DNA from: Strigamia acuminata
Taxonomy: Eukaryota; Arthropoda; Chilopoda; Geophilomorpha; Linotaeniidae
Assembly (NCBI GenBank): GCA_949358305.1
Contig: OX442314.1
Span: 21,879,060 to 21,943,059, forward strand
Direction of reading: 5' to 3'
DNA length: 64,000 nt
This document shows positions 23,400-34,263 of the stretch, one piece after another. Under the pieces are notes generated by a model that saw only the letters and a list, made by a program, of their open reading frames with translations, ran no database searches and was not told where the DNA came from. Made by a program: the position numbers and the translations under genes. Positions within the stretch are counted from its first letter, which is position 1. Every line of letters begins with the position of its first letter.

Positions 23400-24290
23400 G
23401 CTAATTTAGGAACGTTCGTAGCCCCTTAATACTACAAAAGCAAATTCTTCCAAAGCGGATTCGATCGGCCTACCGTAGAATTTCTTAAATACAGCGGCAG
23501 TTGACCAATCGGCGGCTTTGATAATGCACTCTAAAGACTCCCCTACTAGCCGCGAACAACGTGGCTGCAGCTCTGGTTGAATGAGCCGAGAAAACGGAGG
23601 TATCTACCCCCGCGTCAGAGAGGACGCCCTTGATCCACCTCGCGATGGTCGTAGAGGAAAGCGGGCCAAACAGTGGCGAGCCAGAGAGAAAAAGTTGTTT
23701 TGAACTACCCTTCAAAGAAGCGGTAAAGTTTAGGAACCGGCGCAAAGCAACCACCGGACATAATTCCTCGTCGTGAAAGGACGCGATGCAAAGAGGCGTT
23801 AGATACGCGGATTTACGAGAACCGCACAGAGGGACCATGCAAAAATAATCGAAAAACGAAATGTCTGCTGAGAGTAGCCAAAGGTCACCCGCTCTGTCTG
23901 CCAATGCAAGAGCCAAAAGAGTAGCCAGACGCTGATTTCTCGACAGTCACGAAAGATTAGGGGCGGAAAAGAGACGTTTGAGATGCGTTAAAATCGAGCC
24001 TATGTGCCAGATATTAGAGTATTTCGGGACAGTCGGTCTAGAAAGAGACACGCCCCTCAGGATCCGGCGAATAACCGGATGGAAACCTAAGTCTTCCCCC
24101 CCCCCGACAGGGAAACCAATTGGGAAATTGCAGACCTGCGACAATTGACCGAGCTGTAAGATCTGCCCGCGCTAAACAGCGAACCCAGGAAGTTCGCTAC
24201 GACCAGGGCAGATGGTCGAAGAGGGTCCACGCTGCGAGAGGGGCTGACTTCCGAGAGCCGGTCAAGGGACCAACACAGATCCACTCGAAG
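23400..24290 (-). pseudogene. Tyrosine recombinase (DIRS/Crypton-like) pseudogene
   Basis: On the minus strand, 24284-23950 encodes an N-terminal core-binding domain in two frames (VVANFLGSLFSAGRSYSSVN, then GFHPVIRRILRGVSLSRP and PKYSNIWHIG). Bases 23944-23485 encode the catalytic half (CPVVALRRFL, FSAHSTRAAATLFAASRG), and after a further frameshift come KAADWSTAAVFKKFYGRP. The H-x-x-R box and the tyrosine of FYGRP are the hallmark residues. At least three frame changes make it non-functional. Bases 24292-24375 duplicate 23862-23944 in diverged form, so a second recombinase copy was joined on. Confidence 0.85.
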
Positions 24291-24375
24291 AAGTAATATC
24301 TGCGGAAAGCAGCTTAAGGTCAGCCGCCCTGCCCGCCAAAGCCAGGGCTAAAAGTATAGCTAGAGGCCGATTAAC

Positions 24376-26650
24376 CGGCTAAGTAAAAATTAGTCGCATT
24401 TTACAACCTAGGCATTCTTAAATCTACTTCGATCTCTCGAAACTTCACGTTTCCATGATAAAGAAGATCCAACTTCTCAGTTTGGACTAAGATACAACTT
24501 GATCCAACACCGTTTTGACGATATTTTGACAACGAGCAATCATCAAACCATTTAGCGGATCATCCAATACTAGCTATTTAATTACTATTATGGAGTTAAT
24601 CGAGTGGCACAAGGTGATGTGTAAAACCAATAGATTTTACAGTAAATTCGTTTCGATGAGGTCTGTAACGATGCTATCACAGACAAGATGACAAATATTG
24701 ACATTCAGGCATTACCAAATTAATGGAATTTACCAATAACATTCGCAAATGTTGTGTGGATAATGTATCTATTTGTGAGTCCAGTTCCTCAAAAATGGGC
24801 AGCATATGTAGATCTCGGAACGCAGGCTGATTTAAACTACCACAATCAGCTACAGCACCACAAAAGAACCGATATTTTCGATAATGACTGAACAAATCTC
24901 GTTCAGTTCAAAGCTGGCTTGTCGCCCCGTTGTTTTACAGCATTAATGTAACTATAGTATGAAAACAAAATCAAATATGTGGTCCGCGTAATTCTTCCCA
25001 AGTTAAGACGTCAAAGCTTGGGCAAATGTTTCACTAATGATATTACACATTCCGATGAAGCTTCTAGGTATGACAAATCGAGGGCTATCAGGTTGCCACA
25101 AACTTGGAGTATATTAACTGCAAGCTTGTGCGTAGGGTGAAAGTAAACCCAAAACCAAAAAGATAAAGACGTTGTGCCGGGACGAATAAAATCATCCGGA
25201 TGCAAAAGAACCTACGTCTTCGCTTACTGCATAAGTATAACATAGGCGAGACCTATGTTTGACAACAGACCGTTGGTATGTATTAACCAATGTGTCAGAT
25301 GGTGAATCTCGTAACAATAATGTGCAGCGACTGTTTCCAAGCTCCATGCTGATTTCTTATTAGGCATGGCGTAGAAAAAATTAGATGGAATGTAATGATG
25401 ACCATCGAAACATTCATTCAAATTAGGAGGTAGGTGGCACTGCAGAAGGCAGCGTCACAAAATAGAGTCCAGAATGTTGAGATTATAAAAGATAAGAATT
25501 GCTTAAAAGAGGGTCGAATCTCTCCCCCCCCTCTCCCATCAACTTCAGAGAGGATATCATGTGCATTTTATTTTATTCTCTAAATAAATCTTATATAAAA
25601 GAAAAACCAGCTTCGCAAAACTAGGGAATTTCGGGAGTGGGACCCGAACCCTGTATCCATGAGTCCATGCGGCAGATATTGCTCTACTCATTTGATCACA
25701 CTGGGGCGATTTTAACGTAATTTCTAATTTCATCTCGAGCTGTGTCATCGATATTTTGACAACCAACAAATAACAAACAAATAAATGGATTTTCCTCTCA
25801 ACATTTACCAAAACTGTAGCAGTATTAATCGCGAGGCTCACTGAGATTTCACAGTTTAGTGGCTGGAAAGAAAAACCTTGGATTATGTAGGTATACATCT
25901 GGTATCACACTAAACCTGAAAAAGAAAAGACAAAGTATTGGTATTGAAAAGCATGCATCCGATGGAGCAAATTTAATCAGAAAAACTTTAATTTTGCTAC
26001 AATGCACCGAATTGTACAAAACAGACATTCCAAAATTAATTTCGAATACTTTGTATAATTTTGTTATTAATTTTAGATTTTTAATCCCTTTTAAGGCCGT
26101 TCAGTCCATCCTTAGATTCAGAGCTTTGAATGAGCCTATGGCGAATAGATCTGCCACAAAAAAGTAAAAGCATCTAAATTGATGTAGTACACAGAAAAAT
26201 TCTCTGAATTAAAATTGGATTGAGAAACAAATAAAAAACCCCCATGAATTTAACACATGTTAAAGCCAATAAAGGAAAAACTATCTCATGAAGTAACCTA
26301 AGGCATAGAAAAATGTGAGGTTTATTTTGTAAATAGTCACGTAAAGCTTATAGAATCTCACATTAACCAATAGTTTCAACTGATATTGCAAGAAAGACTA
26401 TTCTGTGTGAGAAAGCTTTAAATGCACAAAATTCATTTGCTAAAAAACAAATGAGTCGCCGAAAATTGCAAAAACTATTTGCACTCCATCAGTTGACCAG
26501 TTGAAGCCCATGTGCACTGACAAGACCGACCTCTGCTTGATGGGAAAAATAACTCGGCGTCCGCCTTGAAGCGGAAAAAACTTCCTTAGCTGCGCAGCAA
26601 CATTAGCAGCCACAACCCATGTGCGCTGTCCAGAGAAAAATCCGAAAAAC
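24376..26650. other. Interior of the recombinase element, no gene assigned
   Basis: Short minus-strand frames at 25205-25011 (CGNLIALDLSYLEAS, leucine-rich-repeat-like) and 24895-24677 might be relics of a captured gene, but nothing continuous is readable. A pyrimidine-rich stretch and AT-rich sequence make up the rest. I see no RNA gene. Confidence 0.3.
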
Positions 26651-26651
26651 T

Positions 26652-27172
26652 GGGCAAAACTCCCGATTTGTAGCGGACAAAACTTCCGCTTTTCTAGCGT
26701 GCAAAACTTTATTTTTTTTGAGTGGGCAAAGCCTCCGCTTTGTAGCGGGCAAAAGCTCCGCTTTGTAGCGAGCCAAAGCTCCGCTTTGTAGCGGGCAAAA
26801 GCTCCGCTTTGTAGCGGGCAAAAGCTCCGCTTTGTAGCGGGCAAAACCTCCGCTTTTTAGCGGGCAAAACCTCCGCTTTTTAGCGGGCAAAACCTCCGCT
26901 TTTTAGCGGGCAAAACCTCCGCTTTTTAGCGGGCAAAACCTCCGCTTCTTAGCGGGCAAAACCTCCGCTTCTTAGCAGGCAAAACCTCCGCTTTTAGCGG
27001 GCAAAACCTCCGCTTTTTAGCGGGCAAAACCTCCGCTTCTTAGCGGGCAAAACCTCCGCTTTTTAGCGGGCAAAACCTCCGCTTTTTAGCGGGCAAAACC
27101 TCCGCTTTGCAGCGGGCAAGACCTCCGCTTTGCAGCGGGCAAAACCTCCGCTTTGCAGCGGGCAAAACCTCG
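26652..27172. repeat. 23-bp minisatellite
   Basis: About 21-22 head-to-tail copies of GGGCAAAACCTCCGCTTTTT plus AGC, with variants GCTTTGTAGC, GCTTCTTAGC and GCTTTGCAGC clustered in blocks, suggesting local expansion. Immediately after it, a unit of about 58 bp (AACCAAAACCCCAGCAACAG...) is repeated twice (about 27187-27295). Long frames through the array are repeat artefacts. Confidence 0.9.
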
Positions 27173-27336
27173 GTTCGGTGAACCTGAACCAAAACCCCAG
27201 CAACAGAGCGAGACATGTTACGGGCATTACATGGGCCTGAACCAAAACCCCAGCAACAGAGCGAGACATGTTACGGGCATTACATGGGCCTCACCTCTCG
27301 CGTCCCAAAGGCGCGTTCCGCGGGGCAGAAGAGGAC

Positions 27337-27552
27337 TTAACCAAAAAGACGAACCAGCCAAAAACATCCTCTGCTCCAGTCTGCTGAAGCGACGGTATCG
27401 GCAACGTCCGACTGACGTGACTCTTCCAAAGCAAAGTCGTACTGGCTCGGGTCGGTCGTTTCATGGACAACGGCAGTCCTAGCCACCTTCTGCTTGGCGG
27501 TTGGCGGGCGGCCACGAATGGACGTGTTAGCGACGATAATATCGTCCGTCAA
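27337..27552 (-). CDS. Hypothetical ORF near the right end of the recombinase element
   Basis: 72 codons beginning MTDDIIVANTSIRGRPPTAK, with biased, protein-like composition. It lies just inside the right inverted end and points toward the recombinase, where the first exon of a minus-oriented element would be expected. No domain is recognised. It may be chance. Confidence 0.2.
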   Translation of the reverse strand: MTDDIIVANTSIRGRPPTAKQKVARTAVVHETTDPSQYDFALEESRQSDVADTVASADWSRGCFWLVRLFG

Positions 27553-28273
27553 AAAGCAAAAATAATTCGAAAACTAACCAAAAAGAAGCAGCAAAAATTT
27601 TCCGTGGAATCCAAAATGGCAGAAGAAATTAGACTGAGGATTTGGACTGTCCGTAGCCCGCAGTAAGGGTGTAACCTGGTGGTGGTTTTTTCTTTTCTTT
27701 AAAGTTCTGAGTTCAAATGGAGAAATTAGACAATTCCTAAATTAGCAATATTTATTTCCGCTGTTGTATAATCAGGCTCAGGCACCACCTAACTACAGGC
27801 GTTTATTCATTGTTAGAATTGTGTTAGTTTTGAAAAATTTTCCATTTGTCCAAAAATGACATCATTTTAAAATAATTTTAACCCCACAAACAAAATAAAA
27901 TCACTAGAAATGTTGTTTAAGGTGTAACTTGAACTCGCAGAGGTCCATCCTCCATCATTAAAAATACAGCTTCACGAAGCTAGTGCTACCGATATACGGA
28001 GAACACATTAACGAATGTGCCCATCAAGGTTGCCGAAAGCAAACCTGAGCCCAGGAAAAGTAATAATTCCAGGCTTGATAACAGAAAATTATTTTTTTTT
28101 TTGGAATCAGATCCAGGTCCTGCATGTAACACGGGCTTCGGAAATTTGCCCCGGTTTCCCTTAATTTTTAGCGCAAAACAGTAAACTTTTGGCTCTAAGC
28201 AGCCAATTTTTGGCCCAAAAACTAGCCGCTGAAGTAATTCTGAATGAGATGTTACAGGAGATATCGAACGAGA

Positions 28274-28390
28274 CGTCACACGAGATGTGTCACAAAAAGC
28301 GCTGTCATCTATAGCGATGACGTTGTCCTTACTGCCAGTTCTTCCACTCAGCCATAGATGGCAGCGTTTCTGTGACACATCTCCTGTGTC
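28274..28390. mobile_element. Small foldback MITE repeated in units 1-3
   Basis: The left arm GTCACACGAGATGTGTCACA faces its complement about 75 bp later, followed inward by GCTGTCATCTAT and ATAGATGGCAGC. The same element occurs at about 35638-35755 and 53060-53176, at the same place in each unit, so it predates the duplications. Confidence 0.7.
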
Positions 28391-28610
28391 AACTCGTTCA
28401 GAATCACCAGTCACTATTGGCTAAAGAAAACATTTTTAGACACCAGTACATCCTCATTTCTAGAAATTTAAAAATTTAATACAACTGCAGACATGAACAT
28501 CTGCAGAAATTTGGATTTACTGCAAAATGAACATTTGCAGCAATTTGGATTTATTGCAAAATGAACATTTGCAGCACACGTTGTGGTGATCTCAATTATA
28601 TTTTTATGTA

Positions 28611-28687
28611 CCGGGTGGCCCACATAAAAGCGGCCCGAAAATGTGTGTATGTAATATTATGGGGCCGCTTTTATGTGGGCCACCCGG
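28611..28687. mobile_element. 77-bp MITE with 26-bp TIRs
   Basis: Ends CCGGGTGGCCCACATAAAAG and its exact complement (26 bp in total) enclose about 25 bp, flanked by TA. The unit-1 paralogue at about 19640 reads TTTTATGTATTTGTTG with one TA and no insert, so the boundaries and the TA target duplication are confirmed within this window. The TA site fits the Tc1/mariner superfamily. Confidence 0.92.
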
Positions 28688-28819
28688 TATTTGTTGTCAC
28701 CACTTAGAAATACTGGTATTTATTATTTTCAATTACTCTGCTTTGGCACTCACCAAACCAGCCTGCTGTGTCTTGAGGGTGAAAACTCCCCAAGCACACC
28801 TCATCCCAATTTGGCTATG

Positions 28820-31407
28820 GTGGGTTGCAAATTAACCATTTTGGTGCAATAATTCCTTTGTTGCACCAAAATGCGCTCATTGCGCATATTGCTGCACAAG
28901 ATCCAAAGTGTGCCGGATTCAAATTCAGAGTTTTGGCACACTCTTGAATTCACCTACAACCAAACAATGGCAGAACTACACTTTACGGGCGAATCGTCAA
29001 ATTTTCATTGTTGGGAACGACAATCACAATTTTTCCCATACTTATCACGAGTCAATAAATGCCCAATAGACAGTTTTCGCATTAGCATGCGCACCACCTA
29101 GCGAGAGAATGCAACATCTCCCGAGTAGGTAAAAAACCATTTCCGGTTCTTGATTCGTTCGAGTAGTAGTGTTTACATTGTGTTTAAGATGGAAAATAAA
29201 CAATGTCAATCGCCCGAAACCCAACAATCTGAGAAGAAACGTAAAGCTCATACTTCCTGAATGCAACAACAATGCACAAAAATATGGTAGAAGGGTTACT
29301 TTTCACAAATTTCCTGCCGACAAGAAATTGAAGAAGCAATGGCTTGTAAAAATTCATGTTATATCGCACCAGTCGATTTTTTGGGGTTTCTTCATTTTGT
29401 CTGTCTTCATTTCGTCGTCCTTCATTTCTTCGCTGTTTTGGCAATGAAACAACACGGCAGCGTCGTTCATTTCTTTGCCATTTGTGGCGACTAAACCACA
29501 CGGCGACTTCCTTCATTTCGTCCTCGTTTGTGGCGACGAAACGACACGGCGACGTCGTTCATTTCTTCGCCGTTTTTGGCGACAAAACGACACGAACGGC
29601 AACGAAATGAAAGACGTCGCCGTGTCGTTTCGTCGCCAAAAACGGGGACGAAATGAAGGAAGTCGTCGTGAGGTTTAGTCGCCACAAATGGCAACGAAAT
29701 GAAGGACGTCGTCTTGTGGTTTAGTCGCCAAAAACGGCAAAGAAATGAACGACGCCGCCGTGTCGTTTCGGCAACGTTGGCAACGAAATGAAGGAAGTCG
29801 CCGTGTTGTTTCGTCGCCACAAGCGGCAACGAAATTAAAAACGACGCGTGTCGTTTCGTTGCCAAAAACGGCAAAGAAATGTACGACGCCGCCGTGTCGT
29901 TTCGTTGCCAAAAACGGGGACGAAATGAAGGAAGTCGTCATGTGGTTTAGTCGCCACAAACGGCAAAGAAATGAAGGAAGTCGTCATGTGGTTTAGTCGC
30001 CACAAACGGCAAAGAAATGAACGACGCCGCCGTCGAAATTGCACCTTGAGCGGTTTGTTGATCACGTAGACTTTCCAATTCCTGTCGAACGTCCGCATCG
30101 GGCTCACGGAGCCACTTGAGTGAGTCCATAGCCTCCGTGATTCGACATTTTCGCACGAGCCACATGGGTGATTCAGGCATCGGAATCATCAATGCCATGA
30201 GTAAAATCGGTACAACTGATGATACAACTGCCAGAAATGACCACGGAACGTACGCTCCCACGATATACGAAAAAAGAATGCCGATGTTTACGAACAGTTG
30301 AAACCCAGAGCCTAGAACGCCCCGGATTTCAGGAGAGGCGATTTCTGCCATGTAAACTGGAGTGTTGAGACACGCGACACCGGTGCAAATACCAGTTATC
30401 CAACGACCGAAGTAAAGTAAACCGATGGACTCGGCGTAGATTATGCACAACCAACCCACCACGTTTGGAATTGCCATGTAAATTAAGGCTGTCTTACGGC
30501 GGAGGAAATCCACGATGGAACCGGCGATTAAACCGCCGCACAAAGCGCCGTCGTTGGCTAGACTGGCAAAAACGGCAAAGAAATGAACGACGCCGCCGTG
30601 TCGTTTCGTTGCCGTTTGTGGCGACGAAACAAAACGGCGACGTCGTTCATTTCTTCGCCGTTTGTGGCGACTAAATCACACGGCGACTTTCTTCATTTCG
30701 TTGCCAAACATTGCCAACTTTGCCGAAACGACACGGCGGCGTCGTTTATTTCTTTGCCGTTTGTGGCGATTAAACCACACGGCAACTTCCTTTATTTCGT
30801 TGCTATTTGTGGCGACTAAACCACACCACAGTCCTTCTAAGGACTGTGACCAATAATTGCAATAATTGCAATAATTGTTGTCCAAACAATCGATTTATCG
30901 TCTAAAACGGTAGTAGCAGCCATATGGTATGGTTTGTTTACCTACTCGAAGGCTTTCGAATTTTGCCAAAAGATGGCGCTGCACGGTGGCGCGCATGCGC
31001 AAATCGTAATGCGAAAACTGTATTCCCTTCACCTTAATAAAACCAGTTAAGGTGAGGTTCGCGGGGGGGGGGGGGGGTCAAGAGAGGCGATAGCCCCCCC
31101 TTGTTAAGAAAAAAAGAAAAAAATACCCGTCATTATCATTAAGTCAGCAAGATGATGGGTTATTCGCCAGCGCTCCCAACAATGAAGTATTGACCGTGTT
31201 AACGTTTAGGTGATTTGGGACATTTCCTGCTATATCTTTGCTAAGTTTGCATGCAAAGCCAGCGTTTTCGTGTGTATCAGCCACAGTTGATACAAGCATT
31301 TCCACTGTTATTCAGTGATCTCTGCTAACGAACAGTGCTTTCACTCACCGCCACCATCGAGGACCACCGTGAACTTCTCCGGAGTCAGCCATCGCCGCCA
31401 GAGTGAG
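28820..31407. mobile_element. 2.6-kb insertion with foldback element, before S2
   Basis: Unit 1 reads GGCTATGG-AGGAAAACAACG without interruption at 19790. In unit 2 this is split by 2.6 kb. Inside, ACAGTTTTCGCATTA at 29068 and its complement ending at about 31023, together with CGAGTAGGTAAA at about 29124 and its complement at about 30940, form partial inverted ends. Between them lie palindromic arrays of a unit of about 45-60 bp (GGCAAAGAAATGAACGACGC...) at 29440-30036 and 30563-30830. A THAP-like remnant (TFHKFPADKKLKKQWL, 29297-29345) suggests a P-element or related origin. A 16-base G run occurs near 31063. Outer parts (28820-29060, 31080-31407) are unassigned. Confidence 0.6.
30037..30562 (-). 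pseudogene. Captured sugar-transporter (Tret1-like MFS) gene fragment
   Basis: About 175 codons open on the minus strand encode transmembrane segments of a facilitated sugar transporter. Visible are GRWITGICTGVACLNTPVYM, the AEIASPEIRGVLGS motif typical of Tret1-like proteins, and the family signature PESPMWLVRK followed by SLKWLREPDADV. There is no start, no N-terminal or C-terminal half and no intron. It is bounded abruptly on both sides by the palindromic array, so it looks like an exon acquired by the foldback element. Confidence 0.85.
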
Positions 31408-32084
31408 TTTTTGGAGGGAAACAACGTTCCGCCATTCTCGCGTACAACAACGGTTGTACGCATTTCATTATTCATTTCTTTGTTCAACTTCCATTATCGT
31501 ATTAGCCTATAGTTCATTGTTTTAATTCTCTTTGAATTTATTACGAATAAATTATTGGTGTTATTTTATTACATTTTCTTTGTATTTATCTTACCCCTAG
31601 ACATTATTAACCATTTAATTTCAGAAACTAATCTGTTTACACCACCTCAACAGTGAAATAACCTGGATCAATGCAATGTAAAGTAATATTAAATAAATAA
31701 CATAAAAGATATATACGCTGTGCTCATATTCATTATATGCCAAAATAGACTGGTGGATCAGATACTAACCTATAAAACAGATGGACGTGGTTTTCAGTCT
31801 GAATGTGGGTAAAAATTAAAAATAAATTTCAATTTAAAAAATTTATTGAACATAAAAATTAGTGTTCCTTTTTCAGCACTATTTTTATTTTTATTATTTG
31901 CTACACAGGTTTATTTATATCATTAGATTTACTCCATCAAGGCGGATATGCATAAAGCTGTAATATTTACACACCGTGATCAGTACACACAGTTGGTGTA
32001 ATTTAAATATACCACGAACCACGCATACATATTTTATTTTTTTGTACATTTAGAATACTTTTCAAATATCCCTCTATTTGTTTA

Positions 32085-32394
32085 CCGTACTGCCTTGATT
32101 TAACGCCGGTCGTATCTAAACGCCGGCTCCTGATTAAACGCCGGGCAAACTCAGAACGAAAAGGCAATAAACGCCGGCCTTAAATAAACGCCGGGTTTGT
32201 TTAAACGCCGGTTTTAAACGTTTTTTAGACGAATATACGGTAATTTAACGTAAATGATTGGGTGGCGGCAGTAAAAAAACCTTTTTTTTTCGTTAGACGC
32301 CCGGCGCGAATAATCGCCGGGCTTTGAATAATCGCCGGAGGGGTCGACTTGGAAAAGTAAATAAACGCCCCGGCGTTAAATCGAGGCAGTACGG
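32085..32394. mobile_element. 310-bp MITE with CCGTACTGCC ends
   Basis: TIRs CCGTACTGCCTTGATTTAAC (32085) and the complement of the same ending at 32394, flanked by TA. Removing it restores TTTGTTTACTTGCC, which unit 1 has uninterrupted near 20415. The interior is a series of AAACGCCGG motifs in both orientations. No coding capacity. Confidence 0.88.
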
Positions 32395-32631
32395 TACTTG
32401 CCTTTTTTTAAATCAATTTTCCTCTATTTGTTTACTTGCCTTTTTAAAATCAATTTTCCTCAAGTGATTATGAAATGAACATGTGCAGCAATGCTAATTT
32501 ATTGCAAAATACTATTGTCATTTGTCACTGTTAACTTAATAAATTAGAACCACACAGATGCCAAGGTTAAACGATGCTACAAGCAAGGTTAAACGATGCT
32601 ACAAGCAGGGTTGTGTATTGTTCAACGATGA

Positions 32632-32638
32632 TATAAAA
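32632..32638 (+). promoter_or_regulatory. TATA box of S2
   Basis: TATAAAA, 62 bp upstream of the S2 ATG, in the same context as in S1. Its conservation says the promoter is intact even though exon 2 of the gene is damaged. Confidence 0.65.
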
Positions 32639-32693
32639 GGCAGTTAAAAACATCAAGTTTCACATTGCAGTTTTCCATTGCAAACCCGTAAAA

Positions 32694-34263
32694 ATGAAAA
32701 TTCACATCATTCTTTGTACATGCGTTTTTTTGCTGAAACCCTTTGCCGTAGCTCCAGAACCATTTGTAAATTATTTATTACGTATAATAATATAAATTTA
32801 ATATCTTCTAAAATAATATTTTTTCAAAGTGTGATTCGACCGGCGTTAAGAAAAATACTACCTTCTTTAGTTACGTCTTCTGGGGTATGTACTATGTAGA
32901 TAAGTAAGTAAAAATATGAATTAATTTTTTTTATTTAGGAAAATAAAGAACAGTTTACACACTGTGCACTGACGTTGGTGCGTGGGGTAAGCAATCAAAA
33001 CATTTTGCATCTTTGTTTAATACTCATCAACTAACTTATTGCAGAATTCAAAAGATTGCGAATTTAGTAAATTTGAGTCAAAAGAATTTCCCCATTGCGC
33101 CGCAGCTTTCAAAAAGGTAATTCTTCGTTTTACCTATATAACTTTGTAACCGCTTGGCCACCCAAGGGTGACCAGCACCACTACCACACACTGCCCAATG
33201 GCCCCAAGGTCACCCCTCCTCACGCAGTGAGATGACCCAGTGAGGGGAAGGAGGGAGCTGAGGGGTGTATAAAGAGAAGAGCGCTGGGTCTCGACCAAGA
33301 CCTGAAGTCCTGAAGCCAGCAAGAGCAGTCGTGCTCTGGGCTGACTCTGCTCTCCTCCCTATTCACCATGGTGACGCTCAGTGGTGAGATGGTCAATCCA
33401 CCAGACTCCAAGAGCCGTTGCATGAGATGTAGAAGTAAGAACGGCAGAATAGTTATGTCCAACTGACCACGTCATTCATGGGGATCCCTCCCTGTGTGTT
33501 GCGTGCCTTCACGCCACCGCCAAAACGTGGGTAGATGGAATACTCCAACCCCTAGACAATGATTAATAAAGGCCAACAATCCAACAATCTGGAGTCTTGG
33601 TCTTATTTTACGTGAGTATGCGGCGTCCCAGGCTACCATGGCTAAGATTATACCATCACAACTTACAAGTGTATTGCAGCCCCCTGCGTTTTTAAGCTAG
33701 GCATACAACGCATGTGCGATACACTTCCCTTTCCATTTTTATGTATTTTATTTTTCCACATTTTCTGTGATAAATAACTTATCGACTAATCTCTCTACTA
33801 TTGTCAGCAAAGCTACCAGTCAGTACTAAAGAATAATTTGGCAGGATGGTGGTCGAGTTTCATTGAAACTGCCGAAGAATGGATTGTTGAAAAATATTCT
33901 GCTGAGAAACCTGAAGAAATATGTGACAATTTTTCAGACTACTTACTTAGAAGATTTGATGATTTAGGGGGTAAAAAGAAAGATGAGAAACTACAGGATG
34001 AGTATGAGTACTGTACGAGAAAGAGTTCACAGTGTGAATTGAGAGAGAAAACCTTTTTCACACAGAAGTTTTATGAAGACACTTTATTCCCACTGTACAA
34101 AGTTTTTAATTCAGCAAAGAAGAATCCTACTATTGGCGATCTTTTCAAGGAAATTGCAAGAGTACTTTTGTATAAGGGTCTTCCTGATGCTAAAAAGGAA
34201 TCTGTTGATTTAGGAAATTGTCTAGCTAATTTAGCTGATGCTCTTAAGAAAAAATTGAACTAA
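32694..34263 (+). pseudogene. S2: S-family gene with 14-bp deletion in exon 2
   Basis: Exons by alignment to S1: 32694-32765, 32830-32884, 32939-32986, 33045-33116, 33808-34263. Exon 2 is 55 nt instead of 69: a 14-bp segment present in S1 right after TGTGATT is missing. This shifts the frame of everything downstream if all exons are used. Exons 1, 3, 4 and 5 remain fully open, with the conserved cysteines and the C-terminal LADALKKKLN, and all splice sites are present. Because every S exon is phase 0, skipping exon 2 would restore the frame and give a shorter protein. It is therefore either a young pseudogene or an exon-skipping variant. A solo LTR occupies intron 4, as in S1. Confidence 0.65.
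33145..33660 (+). mobile_element. Solo LTR in S2 intron 4 (same insertion as in S1)
   Basis: 516 bp, TGTAACCG to ATCACA, flanked by ACTT at 33141-33144 and 33661-33664. Identical position and target duplication to the LTR in S1, absent from S4. It inserted once in the S1/S2 ancestor after S4 had separated. Confidence 0.85.

Larger units (their letters stand above)
22947..27771. mobile_element. Composite insertion carrying a tyrosine recombinase relic
   Basis: In the other units GTGAA is followed directly by TCAGGCACCACC (for example 35350-35375). Here 4.8 kb intervenes. The right end is the complement of TTATACAACAGCGGAAATAA, and the same motif in direct orientation begins at 23375. This gives a 4.4-kb element (23375-27771) with inverted ends that share at least 38 bp. 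Immediately left lies a 428-bp related element. No clear target duplication is present, as expected for tyrosine-recombinase integration. The interior holds a recombinase pseudogene, a 23-bp minisatellite and unassigned sequence. No reverse transcriptase was found, so a Crypton-like or a gutted DIRS/Ngaro-like origin are both open. Confidence 0.65.
27772..28819 (+). repeat. Array unit 1 remainder and start of unit 2
   Basis: Collinear with 35355-35930 and 52560-53208 (the 3' parts of the other units). From about 28570 it is collinear with 19625-19793, the beginning of a unit. The boundary between units is therefore near 28500-28570, in tandem repeats of CATTTGCAGCAATTTGGATT-like sequence that also occur near 56340-56450. 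Confidence 0.7.

Noticed and set aside
26440-27269. Frames with repeated FCPLKSGGFARYKAE-like sequence
   Set aside because: They are translations of the 23-bp minisatellite; the period shifts frame each unit and there is no start context.
29356-30107. Multiple overlapping frames with repeated RFWRLNHTTTSFIS-like sequence
   Set aside because: They arise from the palindromic arrays of the foldback element; the same protein sequence appears on both strands, which marks it as a repeat artefact.
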